A stretch of DNA of 64,000 nucleotides from RBG-13-51-36 sp037444365 (GTDB lineage: Bacteria > Chloroflexota > Dehalococcoidia > GIF9 > AB-539-J10): contig JBBIMO010000002.1 in NCBI GenBank assembly GCA_037444365.1, positions 1 to 64,000 on the forward strand, given 5' to 3'. Position 1 is the first letter of the stretch, and each line of letters begins with the position of its first letter. The notes beneath the pieces were generated by a model, which searched no databases, was not told where the DNA came from, and saw only the letters and a list, made by a program, of their open reading frames with translations. The translations under genes and the position numbers were made by a program. Shown in pieces: positions 1 through 7,362 of this stretch.

Positions 1-1227
1 AAGTCCAGTGAATGTCAAGAATATCTCACTGCGCGACTGCCCAAGGGCCATGTTGGGCAAAGCGCAAGGATAAGTCGTGCTGCAGCGCCTGGCGGGTCGT
101 CAAAAGAAATCTCGTCTTTGCGCCAGTTCTCTATCCTTTCAAGACGCAACTTCAGTATCCTGTCACGTGATAGAGTAAGCTTGATGTTGACGCTGCTGGT
201 CCCTCCAGTCATTGCCATGCTCGATTTCCTCTTCTGGCGGCGCGGGCTTTTTGCCGTAGACGGCGGCGACGCTAGGTTTGCTATCGCGAATCTATTCTTG
301 ACTGCTATGGTATGTTGTCTGGTCGGTGCACTCTCTTCGATGCGTGAGATTGTCAAAGAAAAAGACATATATCGGCGTGAACGCATGGTAGTTATCAAAG
401 TCATGCCCTATGTCCTCTCCAAGGTACTGTTGTGTGTACTGCTGGCATTGTATTCATCGGCAGTGTTCACCCTGTTCCTGGAACTGTCAGGGGGCTGGCC
501 TCCACTCAGCATTGTGCCAACAGTGTATTTGACGATGGCATTGTCGATTCTTGGCGGTGCCCTCATGGGTCTATTTATATCTGCTTTGTCACCCAATCCC
601 AATGTTACGCCACTTCTGCTATTGCTTGTTCTGGTTCCGCAATTGCTCTTTGGAGGCATCATTCCTGCAGGTCAAATAGCTCAGCCCGGTAAGATTATTG
701 GATACGCCACTACAACGAAGTGGACTTTTGAATCACTGGTGAAGAGTAGCAGCATGGGCGATGATGTCATCAGTGATCCCTGCTGGAGTCTTACTGAGGA
801 CGAAAGGGAAGCTCTCAATGACACAGAAAAGACCGAGCTGTGCAAGTGCATGGGTGCCGACCTTTTCAGTGAGTGCAATTTCCCAGGAATACGCGATTAC
901 TACGTTGACGCGATTGATGAGCCAGAGCCACTGCAACCCGCTAGGCCCGGTCCCCCACCAACAGACCCGCAAGAAATGAAGGCCTATGACGAAGCAATGC
1001 GTCAGTACCAAGCCGATATGGACACCTGGCAACAGGAGTATCAGAACTGGCAGCAGAAACGTGGCAAAGCTATAGGTGAAGCGGAGGGTACCATCAAAGC
1101 AACGTATAACGACTATGGACAGGCATTCAAAGCAAATGTAAAAACCAACTGGCTGTTGCTCTGCTTGATCACGTTGGCCCTATTCTGCATGGTGTTGGGT
1201 GTGTTGAAATGGAAGGACAGAAGGTGA
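1..1227 (+). CDS. ABC-2 type ABC exporter, membrane (permease) portion; 5' end outside the window
   Basis: The reading frame is open from base 1, so the start lies upstream and 408 residues are visible. After about 55 soluble residues typical of the linker between an ATPase and its permease (LRQFSILSRR.. RDR), there are five hydrophobic segments, roughly visible residues 60-235, then a long hydrophilic insert of about 130 residues, then one last membrane helix near the C-terminus. This is the ABC2_membrane arrangement of ATPase-permease fusions (ABCG-like; in bacteria often with FHA domains). The insert between helices five and six is odd: it holds several cysteines, a Pro-rich stretch and a Gln/Trp-rich coiled-coil-like stretch (MRQYQADMDTWQQEYQNWQQ). 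The substrate cannot be told. The family call is fairly sure; the presence of an N-terminal ATPase is inferred only. Confidence 0.75.
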   Translation, partial: KSSECQEYLTARLPKGHVGQSARISRAAAPGGSSKEISSLRQFSILSRRNFSILSRDRVSLMLTLLVPPVIAMLDFLFWRRGLFAVDGGDARFAIANLFLTAMVCCLVGALSSMREIVKEKDIYRRERMVVIKVMPYVLSKVLLCVLLALYSSAVFTLFLELSGGWPPLSIVPTVYLTMALSILGGALMGLFISALSPNPNVTPLLLLLVLVPQLLFGGIIPAGQIAQPGKIIGYATTTKWTFESLVKSSSMGDDVISDPCWSLTEDEREALNDTEKTELCKCMGADLFSECNFPGIRDYYVDAIDEPEPLQPARPGPPPTDPQEMKAYDEAMRQYQADMDTWQQEYQNWQQKRGKAIGEAEGTIKATYNDYGQAFKANVKTNWLLLCLITLALFCMVLGVLKWKDRR

Positions 1228-1331
1228 AGTCAGTCCGACTAATACGTGGAATAATCAAGATTAGCATGTACGCTGTGGCGGATGAGTAACTCAGCCAGGG
1301 AATTTGAAGGGAGGTGAGAGTTTAGCGGACG

Positions 1332-1457
1332 ATGGACGGGCGGGAGTTTAGGTGGTACGAAGGCAAACATGCAAAGCACCCAGATGCTTGTACCTGTCCT
1401 GTTTGTTGCGAGAAGAGGAAAAAGAACGGGAAAAGGCGAAATTTGGTGGAAAAATAG
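1332..1457 (+). CDS. small zinc-finger-like ORF, possibly the 5' half of a frameshifted gene
   Basis: A 41-codon ORF starting ATG. It encodes REFRWYEGKHAKHP followed by CTCPVCCEKRKK, a His/Cys pattern (GKHxKHPxxCxCxxC) that looks like a compact zinc-binding motif. A GGAGG sits 14-18 bases upstream of the ATG, a little far for a good ribosome site. The frame closes at TAG 1455-1457, while the next ORF in the -1 frame continues with a second zinc ribbon. Either this is a separate tiny protein or it is the first half of one protein broken by an indel in the A-rich tract around 1418-1440. I do not recognise a function. Confidence 0.4.
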   Translation: MDGREFRWYEGKHAKHPDACTCPVCCEKRKKNGKRRNLVEK

Positions 1458-1585
1458 AATGTCCGAAGTGCGGGTATTTGTCTATCAATTACGTTGGGAA
1501 ACAGGGACGCTATGTCTGCTCAAACCCTGAGTGCGGGATTTCAGGACAGACGTTGTCTGAGCTATCTGATAGGAAAAGAGTCTAG
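1352..1585 (+). CDS. small zinc-ribbon ORF, possibly the 3' half of a frameshifted gene
   Basis: This frame, open from a GTG at 1352 to TAG 1585, carries a convincing zinc ribbon in its second half: IECPKCGYLS and, 13 residues on, YVCSNPECGIS. The first 18 codons look like out-of-frame shadow of the overlapping zinc-finger ORF; TTG codons at 1403/1406 are alternative starts but have no clear ribosome site. Joining the upstream ORF to this one by a -1 shift would give a protein of about 78 residues with a His/Cys finger followed by a CxxC...CxxxxC ribbon. Function unknown. Confidence 0.45.
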   Translation: MVRRQTCKAPRCLYLSCLLREEEKEREKAKFGGKIECPKCGYLSINYVGKQGRYVCSNPECGISGQTLSELSDRKRV

Positions 1586-1597
1586 AGACCGGTATAG

Positions 1598-1752
1598 GGG
1601 GGCGTTGCTCATCTCTTCTCAATGTTGGTGAAATGGGAACTGAATCTAAGCCTCCCACTACCGTAGGAAGCGTACTGCGAGTGCCCCTCTTTCTCTTACC
1701 AAGCAAAGGATAGTACGGTACGATGGAGACGAACTCTCCCCCGCCTCCACCA
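1598..1752 (+). ncRNA. possible tRNA-like structured RNA ending in CCA
   Basis: The segment begins GGGGGCG and ends CGCCTCC-A-CCA. The two ends can form a 7-bp acceptor-like stem with a G-U pair at the third position, as in tRNA-Ala and tmRNA. A stem GGAGA/TCTCC around CGAAC lies just inside the 3' end, resembling a T-arm lacking the two T residues. A strong terminator follows 10 bases later. At 155 nt it is too short for normal tmRNA and lacks its conserved 5' block, so this may be a decayed or unusual RNA or a coincidence. Confidence 0.25.
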
Positions 1753-1762
1753 TGGGAATTAG

Positions 1763-1793
1763 AGGCGCCAGCTTTCCAAAGCTGGCGCCTTTT
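1763..1793 (+). terminator. rho-independent terminator
   Basis: A perfect 13-bp stem (AGGCGCCAGCTTT / AAAGCTGGCGCCT) with a two-base loop is followed by TTTTG. It lies between the plus-strand small ORF/RNA region and the convergent lipid kinase gene. The T-run is on the plus-strand side, so it mainly serves plus-strand transcripts. Confidence 0.75.
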
Positions 1794-1829
1794 GTATGTG
1801 TTTCATCCAATTCAGTTGTTCTGTCACTT

Positions 1830-2849
1830 CTACGAATTTGAGGTGCAGGCTAGTGGGCCAAATAGATCGGCCCGGACAGTCTGCGGCACTATGACTTTCA
1901 GCGATGAGGGCACGGTGCGTATGGCAATCGGGGTCTGGGTAAAGGGCTCGCCATCCACATGAACCGGCAGTGGCTGCGCTGACTCGACAGCTATTTCACG
2001 GCACTGGTAGTATTCTACCGTCGGATCCTCAAGGTGTTTGTGTGCCAGCACCTTTGCGGCTTGCTGGACAAAAGTCAGGAAGCCGCCTCCCTTGAAAATG
2101 CACACATCCAGCTTGCCGTCGTTCACACAAGCTCTGGCCCCAATCGCTATCATGCCGCCATAGAGCTGGATATTACTGACGACAGCAAATGGTGTGCTGA
2201 CCTTCACGACTTTTCCGTCCAGATTCAGCAAGGCATCAGTGCCGTGATATCGATGGGCTGACTCGATTGCAGGAAGTACATAAGCCCAGGAACCCAACAT
2301 CCTCTTTTCTTTCAGCGGCACGCTTTGGGCGATGGCAGCATCAAATCCGATGCCTGCCCACATTAAGAAGTGGCGGCCGGAGATCTCACCCATATCGACG
2401 GCAACAGTGCGTCCCTCTACGAGCACCCGGGCAGCGTCCAGCAGCACCTTTCGATAGTAGTTGGCAGGTAATGGGCGCGCAACTTTTTCGTCCAGAGCTG
2501 CAATCATCTTGACCGCCTGGGTGCCGGGCAGCAGGGGATTTAGGGCCGGGATGCCCATCTGCAATGCCCATGAGTTGGTCGTGCCCGCGGGAAGCACACC
2601 CAGCGCCGCATCTGTGTTCACCAGGCCATTCGCCACCTCGTTGATGGTGCCGTCGCCACCGGCGGCAATAACCACCTGGGCGCCTCTCTTCACAGCATGG
2701 CGGGCTAACCCGGCAGCCTCTAACGGCTTGCCGGTTTCCTGTGGGGTAACTGACCAGCCGCAGCGGTTCAAAAAAGCGACCACGTTATCAAGTTCGTGCC
2801 TGATGACCACCTGTCCACCGGCAGGGTTGTATATCAACTCGGCTTGCAT
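1830..2849 (-). CDS. diacylglycerol kinase / YegS-type lipid kinase
   Basis: The 339-residue protein has the DAGK catalytic fold. The nucleotide-binding GGDGT motif is at residues 64-68 (AAGGDGTINEVANGL), and LPAGTTN follows at 86-92 where the family usually has LPxGTxN. The C-terminal part carries the lipid-binding domain with GIGFDA and a final VDGEPF, both typical of YegS/DgkB proteins. The protein would phosphorylate diacylglycerol or a related lipid with ATP on the inner membrane face. Length is normal to slightly long. It is transcribed alone, divergently from the small membrane protein at 3004. The exact lipid substrate cannot be told from sequence. Confidence 0.88.
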   Translation of the reverse strand: MQAELIYNPAGGQVVIRHELDNVVAFLNRCGWSVTPQETGKPLEAAGLARHAVKRGAQVVIAAGGDGTINEVANGLVNTDAALGVLPAGTTNSWALQMGIPALNPLLPGTQAVKMIAALDEKVARPLPANYYRKVLLDAARVLVEGRTVAVDMGEISGRHFLMWAGIGFDAAIAQSVPLKEKRMLGSWAYVLPAIESAHRYHGTDALLNLDGKVVKVSTPFAVVSNIQLYGGMIAIGARACVNDGKLDVCIFKGGGFLTFVQQAAKVLAHKHLEDPTVEYYQCREIAVESAQPLPVHVDGEPFTQTPIAIRTVPSSLKVIVPQTVRADLFGPLACTSNS

Positions 2850-2948
2850 GACATTCTCACTTCTGCCCTGACTTCCCTTGTCTACTGAATCCTATCCGTC
2901 GAATCATGGCCTGTCAATTTCAACGCGACTTGGCTTTCCTCCCTCGAC

Positions 2949-2977
2949 TTTTCAGGATGTCATCCTCAGGGTATAAT
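2949..2977 (+). promoter_or_regulatory. probable sigma-70 type promoter
   Basis: TTTTCA, a 17-base spacer and a consensus TATAAT (2972-2977) stand 26 bases before the ATG of the small membrane protein gene at 3004, which also has a good ribosome site. Confidence 0.45.
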
Positions 2978-3003
2978 ATCAATGGCAGGGCAAGGAGGGA
3001 GAC

Positions 3004-3234
3004 ATGATAGTAAACAAGCTTTCGACACGAAAAGGCTGGCGCGTAGTGGCGCACTCCTTGCTCGCAGCGGCTGGGATTGGGCTTCTTTACTTGTTGTCCA
3101 AAATGGCCATAGGGGATATTCAGCAAGAGGGTGCGTTGGGTAGATGTATTCTGTGCGTAGGAATTGCCTTTTCACTATGGTTGGTGGCATTGGGAAGTAT
3201 GCTGGTGAAGGCCGAACTGACTGACTGGAGGTAG
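3004..3234 (+). CDS. small two-helix membrane protein, unknown function
   Basis: A 76-residue protein with two hydrophobic segments, about residues 17-34 (SLLAAAGIGLLYLLSKMA) and 47-68, and a short charged C-terminus. The start is supported by AAGGAGGGAG six bases upstream of ATG and by a promoter-like TATAAT. I do not recognise a family. It is monocistronic between the divergent lipid kinase and the downstream [4Fe-4S] protein gene, which begins 234 bases later. Confidence 0.6.
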   Translation: MIVNKLSTRKGWRVVAHSLLAAAGIGLLYLLSKMAIGDIQQEGALGRCILCVGIAFSLWLVALGSMLVKAELTDWR

Positions 3235-3468
3235 TATTGTAGCGGACCAACGGCTCATTCCGCCCTGGTAGCTTTGTCATTCCTGTGATGCGGTCTCGTC
3301 AGGCAAACCATGAGCTAGGAGTATCACATCTGCGGACAAGCTATGTTACTTTAGTCTCTTCCAGCCGGAGTACAACGTCCCGTTTCGTTCCTTGTGTGGT
3401 GTATAATCAGGCCAGTATTGGGTCGCCCAATTCACTCAGGCACCAGGTATCAAATTGAGGAGAAAAGT

Positions 3469-4527
3469 ATGACAAGAGAGATCTACAACAGACTGGCTGA
3501 GGCGCTCAATGCCCGCAGCATGGCATATCCCTCAGTGCCCTGCGATGAATTCTATGTGCTGGCTGAAGAGCTATTTACTCCCGAGCAGGCAGAGATTGCC
3601 TCGAATATGCCCGTTGCTCCCGTCTCTCCCGAAAAACTTGCCGCCAAAATGAGGGCGCCCGATGTGGCCAGGTTAGGCAGGCAACTCGATGAAATGGCAG
3701 ACAGGGGGTTGGTGAGGGTCAAAGGAAAGGCTGGTGAACGGTTGTATGAACTCATGCCCCTGGTACCGGGCATCATCGAATTGCAGTTTATGCACGGACG
3801 CACTGACGAACGCACCAGGCGTCTGGCACAGCTCTTCAAAAGCTATGGCAAGGCAGTGAAGAACATGCTGTTTCCTGCCACGACGTCAGCCGCGGTTGAC
3901 AAGCCCAAAATCAGAACAATCGTTATAAAGCAGGAAGTCCACAGCAAGACGACCGTTTTGCCTTATGACGAAGTTATGAAACTCATTGACAAAGCCGAGT
4001 ATATTGCTGCCGGGACTTGCGTCTGTCGTCACCAGGGCGACTTGCTTGATAAGCCTTGTGATAAACCGAAGGACAATCTTTGCATGATTCTCGGTCCCTC
4101 TGCGCAGTTTGCTCAGAATTACGGCTTTGTTAATCTCATTTCCAGGGAGGAAGCTCGCCAGAGAATTGACGAAGCGGAGAAAGCTGGGCTGGTGCATAAC
4201 TATGCCAACAGCCAGGACAGGTACATTGACCTATTGTGCAACTGCTGCGGCTGCCACTGCTTTCTGCTCAGGGCAGCCAGGCGGTCTCCGCTACCCAGCC
4301 AGTTCGTTATTGCCAAGTGGGTCATACATGTGGACGACGAGGCTTGTGTTGGCTGCGGCGCCTGTGTTGACCGCTGCTGGATGGAAGCCTTGAAAATGGA
4401 TGGCGACTTGGTGGTAGCCGATTCCAATCGGTGCATTGGCTGCGGCATCTGCCGTCATGTCTGCCCATCGGACGCCATGAAACTGGTAAGCCGAGAGGCC
4501 GACAGGGCTGGACAACGTAGGCAATAG
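3469..4527 (+). CDS. [4Fe-4S] protein with N-terminal helix-turn-helix-like region and C-terminal ferredoxin domain
   Basis: The start ATG at 3469 is preceded by GAGGAGAAAAGT; upstream in-frame codons are not supported. The 352-residue product has an N-terminal helical region (about 30-100) resembling a winged helix, a central Cys-rich part (CVCRHQGD, DNLCM, LLCNCCGCHCF, about 185-265), and two classical ferredoxin motifs at the C-terminus (CVGCGACVDRCWMEA; CIGCGICRHVCPSDA). Such proteins are common in anaerobes with many redox enzymes, but their partner is usually unknown. It may pass electrons or act as a redox sensor. A TATAAT at 3402-3407 could belong to its promoter. Single gene between unrelated neighbours. 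Confidence 0.75.
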   Translation: MTREIYNRLAEALNARSMAYPSVPCDEFYVLAEELFTPEQAEIASNMPVAPVSPEKLAAKMRAPDVARLGRQLDEMADRGLVRVKGKAGERLYELMPLVPGIIELQFMHGRTDERTRRLAQLFKSYGKAVKNMLFPATTSAAVDKPKIRTIVIKQEVHSKTTVLPYDEVMKLIDKAEYIAAGTCVCRHQGDLLDKPCDKPKDNLCMILGPSAQFAQNYGFVNLISREEARQRIDEAEKAGLVHNYANSQDRYIDLLCNCCGCHCFLLRAARRSPLPSQFVIAKWVIHVDDEACVGCGACVDRCWMEALKMDGDLVVADSNRCIGCGICRHVCPSDAMKLVSREADRAGQRRQ

Positions 4528-4566
4528 ATGGTACTTTATCTGTAATCTGTGACAGGAGGTGGCAGA

Positions 4567-4917
4567 ATGACCTATAAGAGATACGATATGCTGACGGTGC
4601 TGGTATGGGTGATTTTGGGCGCCGCGTTGATGGTTCTCGGCTTCTTTCTAAGAAAGCCTGCCTTTGGAGAAGGAGTCTGGTGGGTTGTCATGGGCGTAGG
4701 GGTGGCCTTGGTAGTCGTGGGAGTTGTCAGCATCGTGTTCAGTATGAATCAAGGAGTTGAACTAGAGTGTCCTCACTGCGGTAAGAAAGTGGTGCCACGT
4801 GTGAAATCAAGCACTAGCCACCTGTATCTTACGGCAATAGCAGAGGCACAAGAGGAGGAAGAGGAAGAAGGGAAAGAGGAAGAAGGGGGAGAAGAGCCGA
4901 AAAGCCCAGACAACTGA
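4567..4917 (+). CDS. small membrane protein with zinc-ribbon motif and acidic tail
   Basis: AGGAGGTGG five bases before ATG 4567 fixes the start and gives 116 residues. Two membrane helices (about 10-27 and 39-59) are followed by CPHCGKKV, half of a zinc ribbon, and a strikingly acidic tail of Glu/Gly/Lys. It follows the [4Fe-4S] gene by 39 bases and may be co-transcribed with it. Function unknown; the general layout (helical hairpin plus CxxC) is seen in many small bacterial membrane proteins. Confidence 0.65.
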   Translation: MTYKRYDMLTVLVWVILGAALMVLGFFLRKPAFGEGVWWVVMGVGVALVVVGVVSIVFSMNQGVELECPHCGKKVVPRVKSSTSHLYLTAIAEAQEEEEEEGKEEEGGEEPKSPDN

Positions 4918-4928
4918 AGAGCCTGGTT

Positions 4929-4957
4929 CCAGCGCCGCAGCTTGATTGCGGCACTGG
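4929..4957 (+). terminator. hairpin after the small membrane protein gene
   Basis: An 11-bp stem with one mismatch (CCAGcGCCGCA / TGCGGCaCTGG) and a 7-base loop begins 11 bases after the stop codon at 4917. There is no T-run, so it is a weak or non-canonical terminator, or an mRNA 3' end structure. Confidence 0.35.
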
Positions 4958-5157
4958 CATCAGAAGCAAGCAAAACAATCACATCAGTAGTGTGCTACCG
5001 GGATTCTGGCAGGTAGTTCCAGCCGAGCAATCGTTCATGCTTCTGCTCGACAGTCTCGAGCTCTATTGTGCTGTTTCCAGCATAGTACAATTGTCACTGA
5101 CTGGTGATGGAGCGTTGTTGAACAACAGATCTTCGCTAGCATTTCAGCCGATTACTC

Positions 5158-5748
5158 GTGGAAAAAGGTGAAGGATTGAACCAGAACCTGTCTGAAAGAC
5201 AAACACCGGATGAGTCCGCGTTGATTCAGAAAGCTGTCCGTCACGATGCTGATGCCTTCGCAAAGTTGTATGACATACATGTTGACAGAGTATATCGGCA
5301 CATCTATTACCGCGTAAACAATGAGCATGACGCCGAGGACCTGACTCAGCTGGTCTTCCTCAAGGCGTGGCAGGCGATTGGCCGGTATAAGAAGACGGGG
5401 AGTCCGTTTGTCGCCTGGCTGATAACTATCAGTCACAACCTGATAGTAGATTTCTACCGCACCAGAAAAGACAGGGCATATCTCGAAGCTGAAGTCCTGG
5501 CTAGTGATCCGGCTTCAGGCCCGGAGCATACAGCCGAAGCCAGCTTGGAGCAACAGCGTCTGCGGAAGGCAATTTTGCAGCTAAGCAGCGACGAACAACA
5601 GGTGGTCATTCTGCGCTTCATGGAAGGCTTTGAGTTCTCTGAGATTGCCTCTGTTATGAAGAAAAGAGAAGGGAATATCAGAGTTATTCTGCACCGGGCA
5701 CTGGTCAAGCTCCGTAGTATCCTGGAACGGGAGAGGAAACAGAGTTGA
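5158..5748 (+). CDS. ECF-type RNA polymerase sigma factor
   Basis: The 196-residue protein has sigma region 2 (about 20-90: DAFAKLYDIHVDRVYRHIYY, then DAEDLTQLVFLKAW) and region 4 (about 135-190: LSSDEQQVVILRFMEGF, FSEIASVMKKREGNIRVILHRA), without region 3 or 1.1, as in extracytoplasmic-function sigma factors. The GTG at 5158 is the longest start; a TTG at 5176 is an alternative. Its stop overlaps the TTG start of the next gene (TTGA), so the two are translationally coupled. That neighbour has an intracellular N-terminal domain, one membrane helix and DUF5667, so it is a likely sigma-binding partner (inferred). A weak self-promoter candidate is TGTCAC-N15-CGTTG at 5092-5117. Confidence 0.92.
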   Translation: MEKGEGLNQNLSERQTPDESALIQKAVRHDADAFAKLYDIHVDRVYRHIYYRVNNEHDAEDLTQLVFLKAWQAIGRYKKTGSPFVAWLITISHNLIVDFYRTRKDRAYLEAEVLASDPASGPEHTAEASLEQQRLRKAILQLSSDEQQVVILRFMEGFEFSEIASVMKKREGNIRVILHRALVKLRSILERERKQS

Positions 5749-7007
5749 GGAAGTTCGAAGACGTACTCGGCCAGTGTATTGACGACATCAAGGCAGGCAG
5801 GGCCGGTATCGAGGATTGTTTGACTAGGTATCCGTCTTTGCGTGAACGACTGAAGCCGCTGCTGGGAATTGCTCTTGGAATTCGAGAGTTACCGGAGGTC
5901 GAGCCCTCTGCCACCTTCAAGGCGGAGACTCGCGTCTGGCTTATGGACCAGATTCAGGGCAGGCGGGCTGTTGCAAAACGGCCGCGGTCTGGTTATGATG
6001 GTCAAGCGAAGCCCATGTCATATGTAAGGAGGTTTAGCACGGTGGGCGTTGTTTTCGCGATCCTACTGGCTCTCGTAGCCGCGGGTGGCGGCACTGTTTA
6101 TGCTGCACAAGATAGTCTGCCCGGTGATGCTCTCTACGCAGCAAAACTGGCTACTGAGCAGGTGGTGATGGTATGGTCAGGAGACGATGTTGCCAGGGCA
6201 GAGCGAGCCTTGAGCTTTGCAGAACGACGTATGAGAGAGATGGAGGCGCTGGTCGAAAAAGGTCGTTCGCAGGATTTAGAGCTGGCTGTGGAGAAATATG
6301 GCAATGCTTTGAATATGGCGCTGGCTGGAATGAGGCGGGCATACAATCAGGAACTGGCTGCGGGAAATATCGCGACACGCGTGGCTGAGGCTACGACAGC
6401 GCATCTCGGTATGCTGGATATGCTCTATGACATGGTGCCTCACGAAGCGAGGTCAGCCGTAGGCCGCGCCAGGGAGGTATCGGAGAGGGGGCGGCAAGAT
6501 GCCCTGGCGGCTCTGGCCAGGAATAACCCTGTGCGGGCGACTGAGATGAACCTCGCTGCTATGCTTGGAAGTCTGAACAGGAGCAGGGCGAGACTTCAAG
6601 ATGGACAGGCGTTGCAGATTGCCCTGCAGCAATTTGTGAGCATGGCGAGATTTGGTCAGGACATTTCGCTAATTGGTGAGCAGGCTGGTCTGAACATGAC
6701 CGAGATTGCACAGGTTGTGACGGTGGCAACTTCCATGCATGTGGAAGTGCTGCTGGGGCTCTATGATGAGGTTTCGGGGGAGGCGAGAGAGGCTGTTCAA
6801 CAGGCAATGGAGCAGTCGTTCAGAGGTTATGAAACGATAGTTACAATACTGATGAGCAGTGGTGTCGGAGAGTCCGACATCCCAGTCATATCGGAAGAAA
6901 CACGGCATCAGATGGAAGATATTCTGGGCTGGACAGATGCCCCCAAGGCGGGCATGCCCTCTGGGCAATTCCCGGGTGGTTCCTGCCCCGGCTGTGGACG
7001 TAGATAA
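5745..7007 (+). CDS. DUF5667 membrane protein, putative anti-sigma factor partner
   Basis: Starts TTG, overlapping the sigma stop by four bases. The N-terminal cytoplasmic part (residues 1-75, FEDVLGQCIDDIKAG..) is a helical domain found next to ECF sigma factors in Chloroflexota. One membrane helix spans about 98-120, followed at once by the DUF5667 signature AAQDSLPGD (120-128) and LYAAKLATE. The outside part is helical, about 290 residues, ending SCPGCGRR, a CxxC that could bind metal or form a disulfide. Coupling to the sigma gene and the topology suggest that it senses the envelope state and holds the sigma factor; this is inferred. Two paralogues follow within 5 kb. Confidence 0.8.
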   Translation: MRKFEDVLGQCIDDIKAGRAGIEDCLTRYPSLRERLKPLLGIALGIRELPEVEPSATFKAETRVWLMDQIQGRRAVAKRPRSGYDGQAKPMSYVRRFSTVGVVFAILLALVAAGGGTVYAAQDSLPGDALYAAKLATEQVVMVWSGDDVARAERALSFAERRMREMEALVEKGRSQDLELAVEKYGNALNMALAGMRRAYNQELAAGNIATRVAEATTAHLGMLDMLYDMVPHEARSAVGRAREVSERGRQDALAALARNNPVRATEMNLAAMLGSLNRSRARLQDGQALQIALQQFVSMARFGQDISLIGEQAGLNMTEIAQVVTVATSMHVEVLLGLYDEVSGEAREAVQQAMEQSFRGYETIVTILMSSGVGESDIPVISEETRHQMEDILGWTDAPKAGMPSGQFPGGSCPGCGRR

Positions 7008-7223
7008 ACTGCTCGTTGTCGCCATCAATCACTCCCTTCGATTGTGGTTGTTGGAAGCCCGATGCATTGGCGCAACCACGTGGTCTCGGTGACATTGCTG
7101 GGTATTCGGAAGCCCACTAAAGCGGGTACGCTCAGTTCTAGCCCTCGTGGCATGAAGGCCCTGTTTTGTCCTAAAAGCGATGGCACTGTTTCGCCTCGTG
7201 GAGCAAATTCGTGGCAGAGTGAC

Positions 7224-7253
7224 TGTAACAAATCGGCGTGTGCTTCGTTATAA
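7224..7253 (+). promoter_or_regulatory. ECF-sigma-type promoter (copy 1)
   Basis: TGTAAC, 16 bases, then CGTTATAA. The AAC/CGT pair with a 16-base gap is the usual form of ECF promoters (compare SigW: TGAAAC-N16-CGTA). The same elements with the same spacing occur at 9881-9910 before another DUF5667 gene. It lies in a 355-base gap (7008-7362) that otherwise holds only a weak inverted repeat, GTGGTTG/CAACCAC at 7044-7079. Confidence 0.65.
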
Positions 7254-7362
7254 TGGTTAGATGAAAATGATCGGGGAGATACGGGACAGGATGCGCGCCT
7301 TGCCCAAGTAAGGCAGTGATGTCTCATTGCGTAATGTGCTGAGAAAAGGAGAGAAAAAAGGG

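Noticed and set aside
1310..1752. Full tmRNA reading using GGAGGTG at 1310 as the 5' acceptor strand
   Set aside because: The conserved tmRNA 5' block and tag frame are missing, and the zinc-finger ORFs occupy the same DNA; the shorter 1598-1752 pairing is better but still weak.
5092..5117. TGTCAC-N15-CGTTG as a self-promoter of the ECF sigma gene
   Set aside because: One base off in the -35 core, spacing of 15 instead of 16 and no TATAA after CGTT; too weak to list as a feature.
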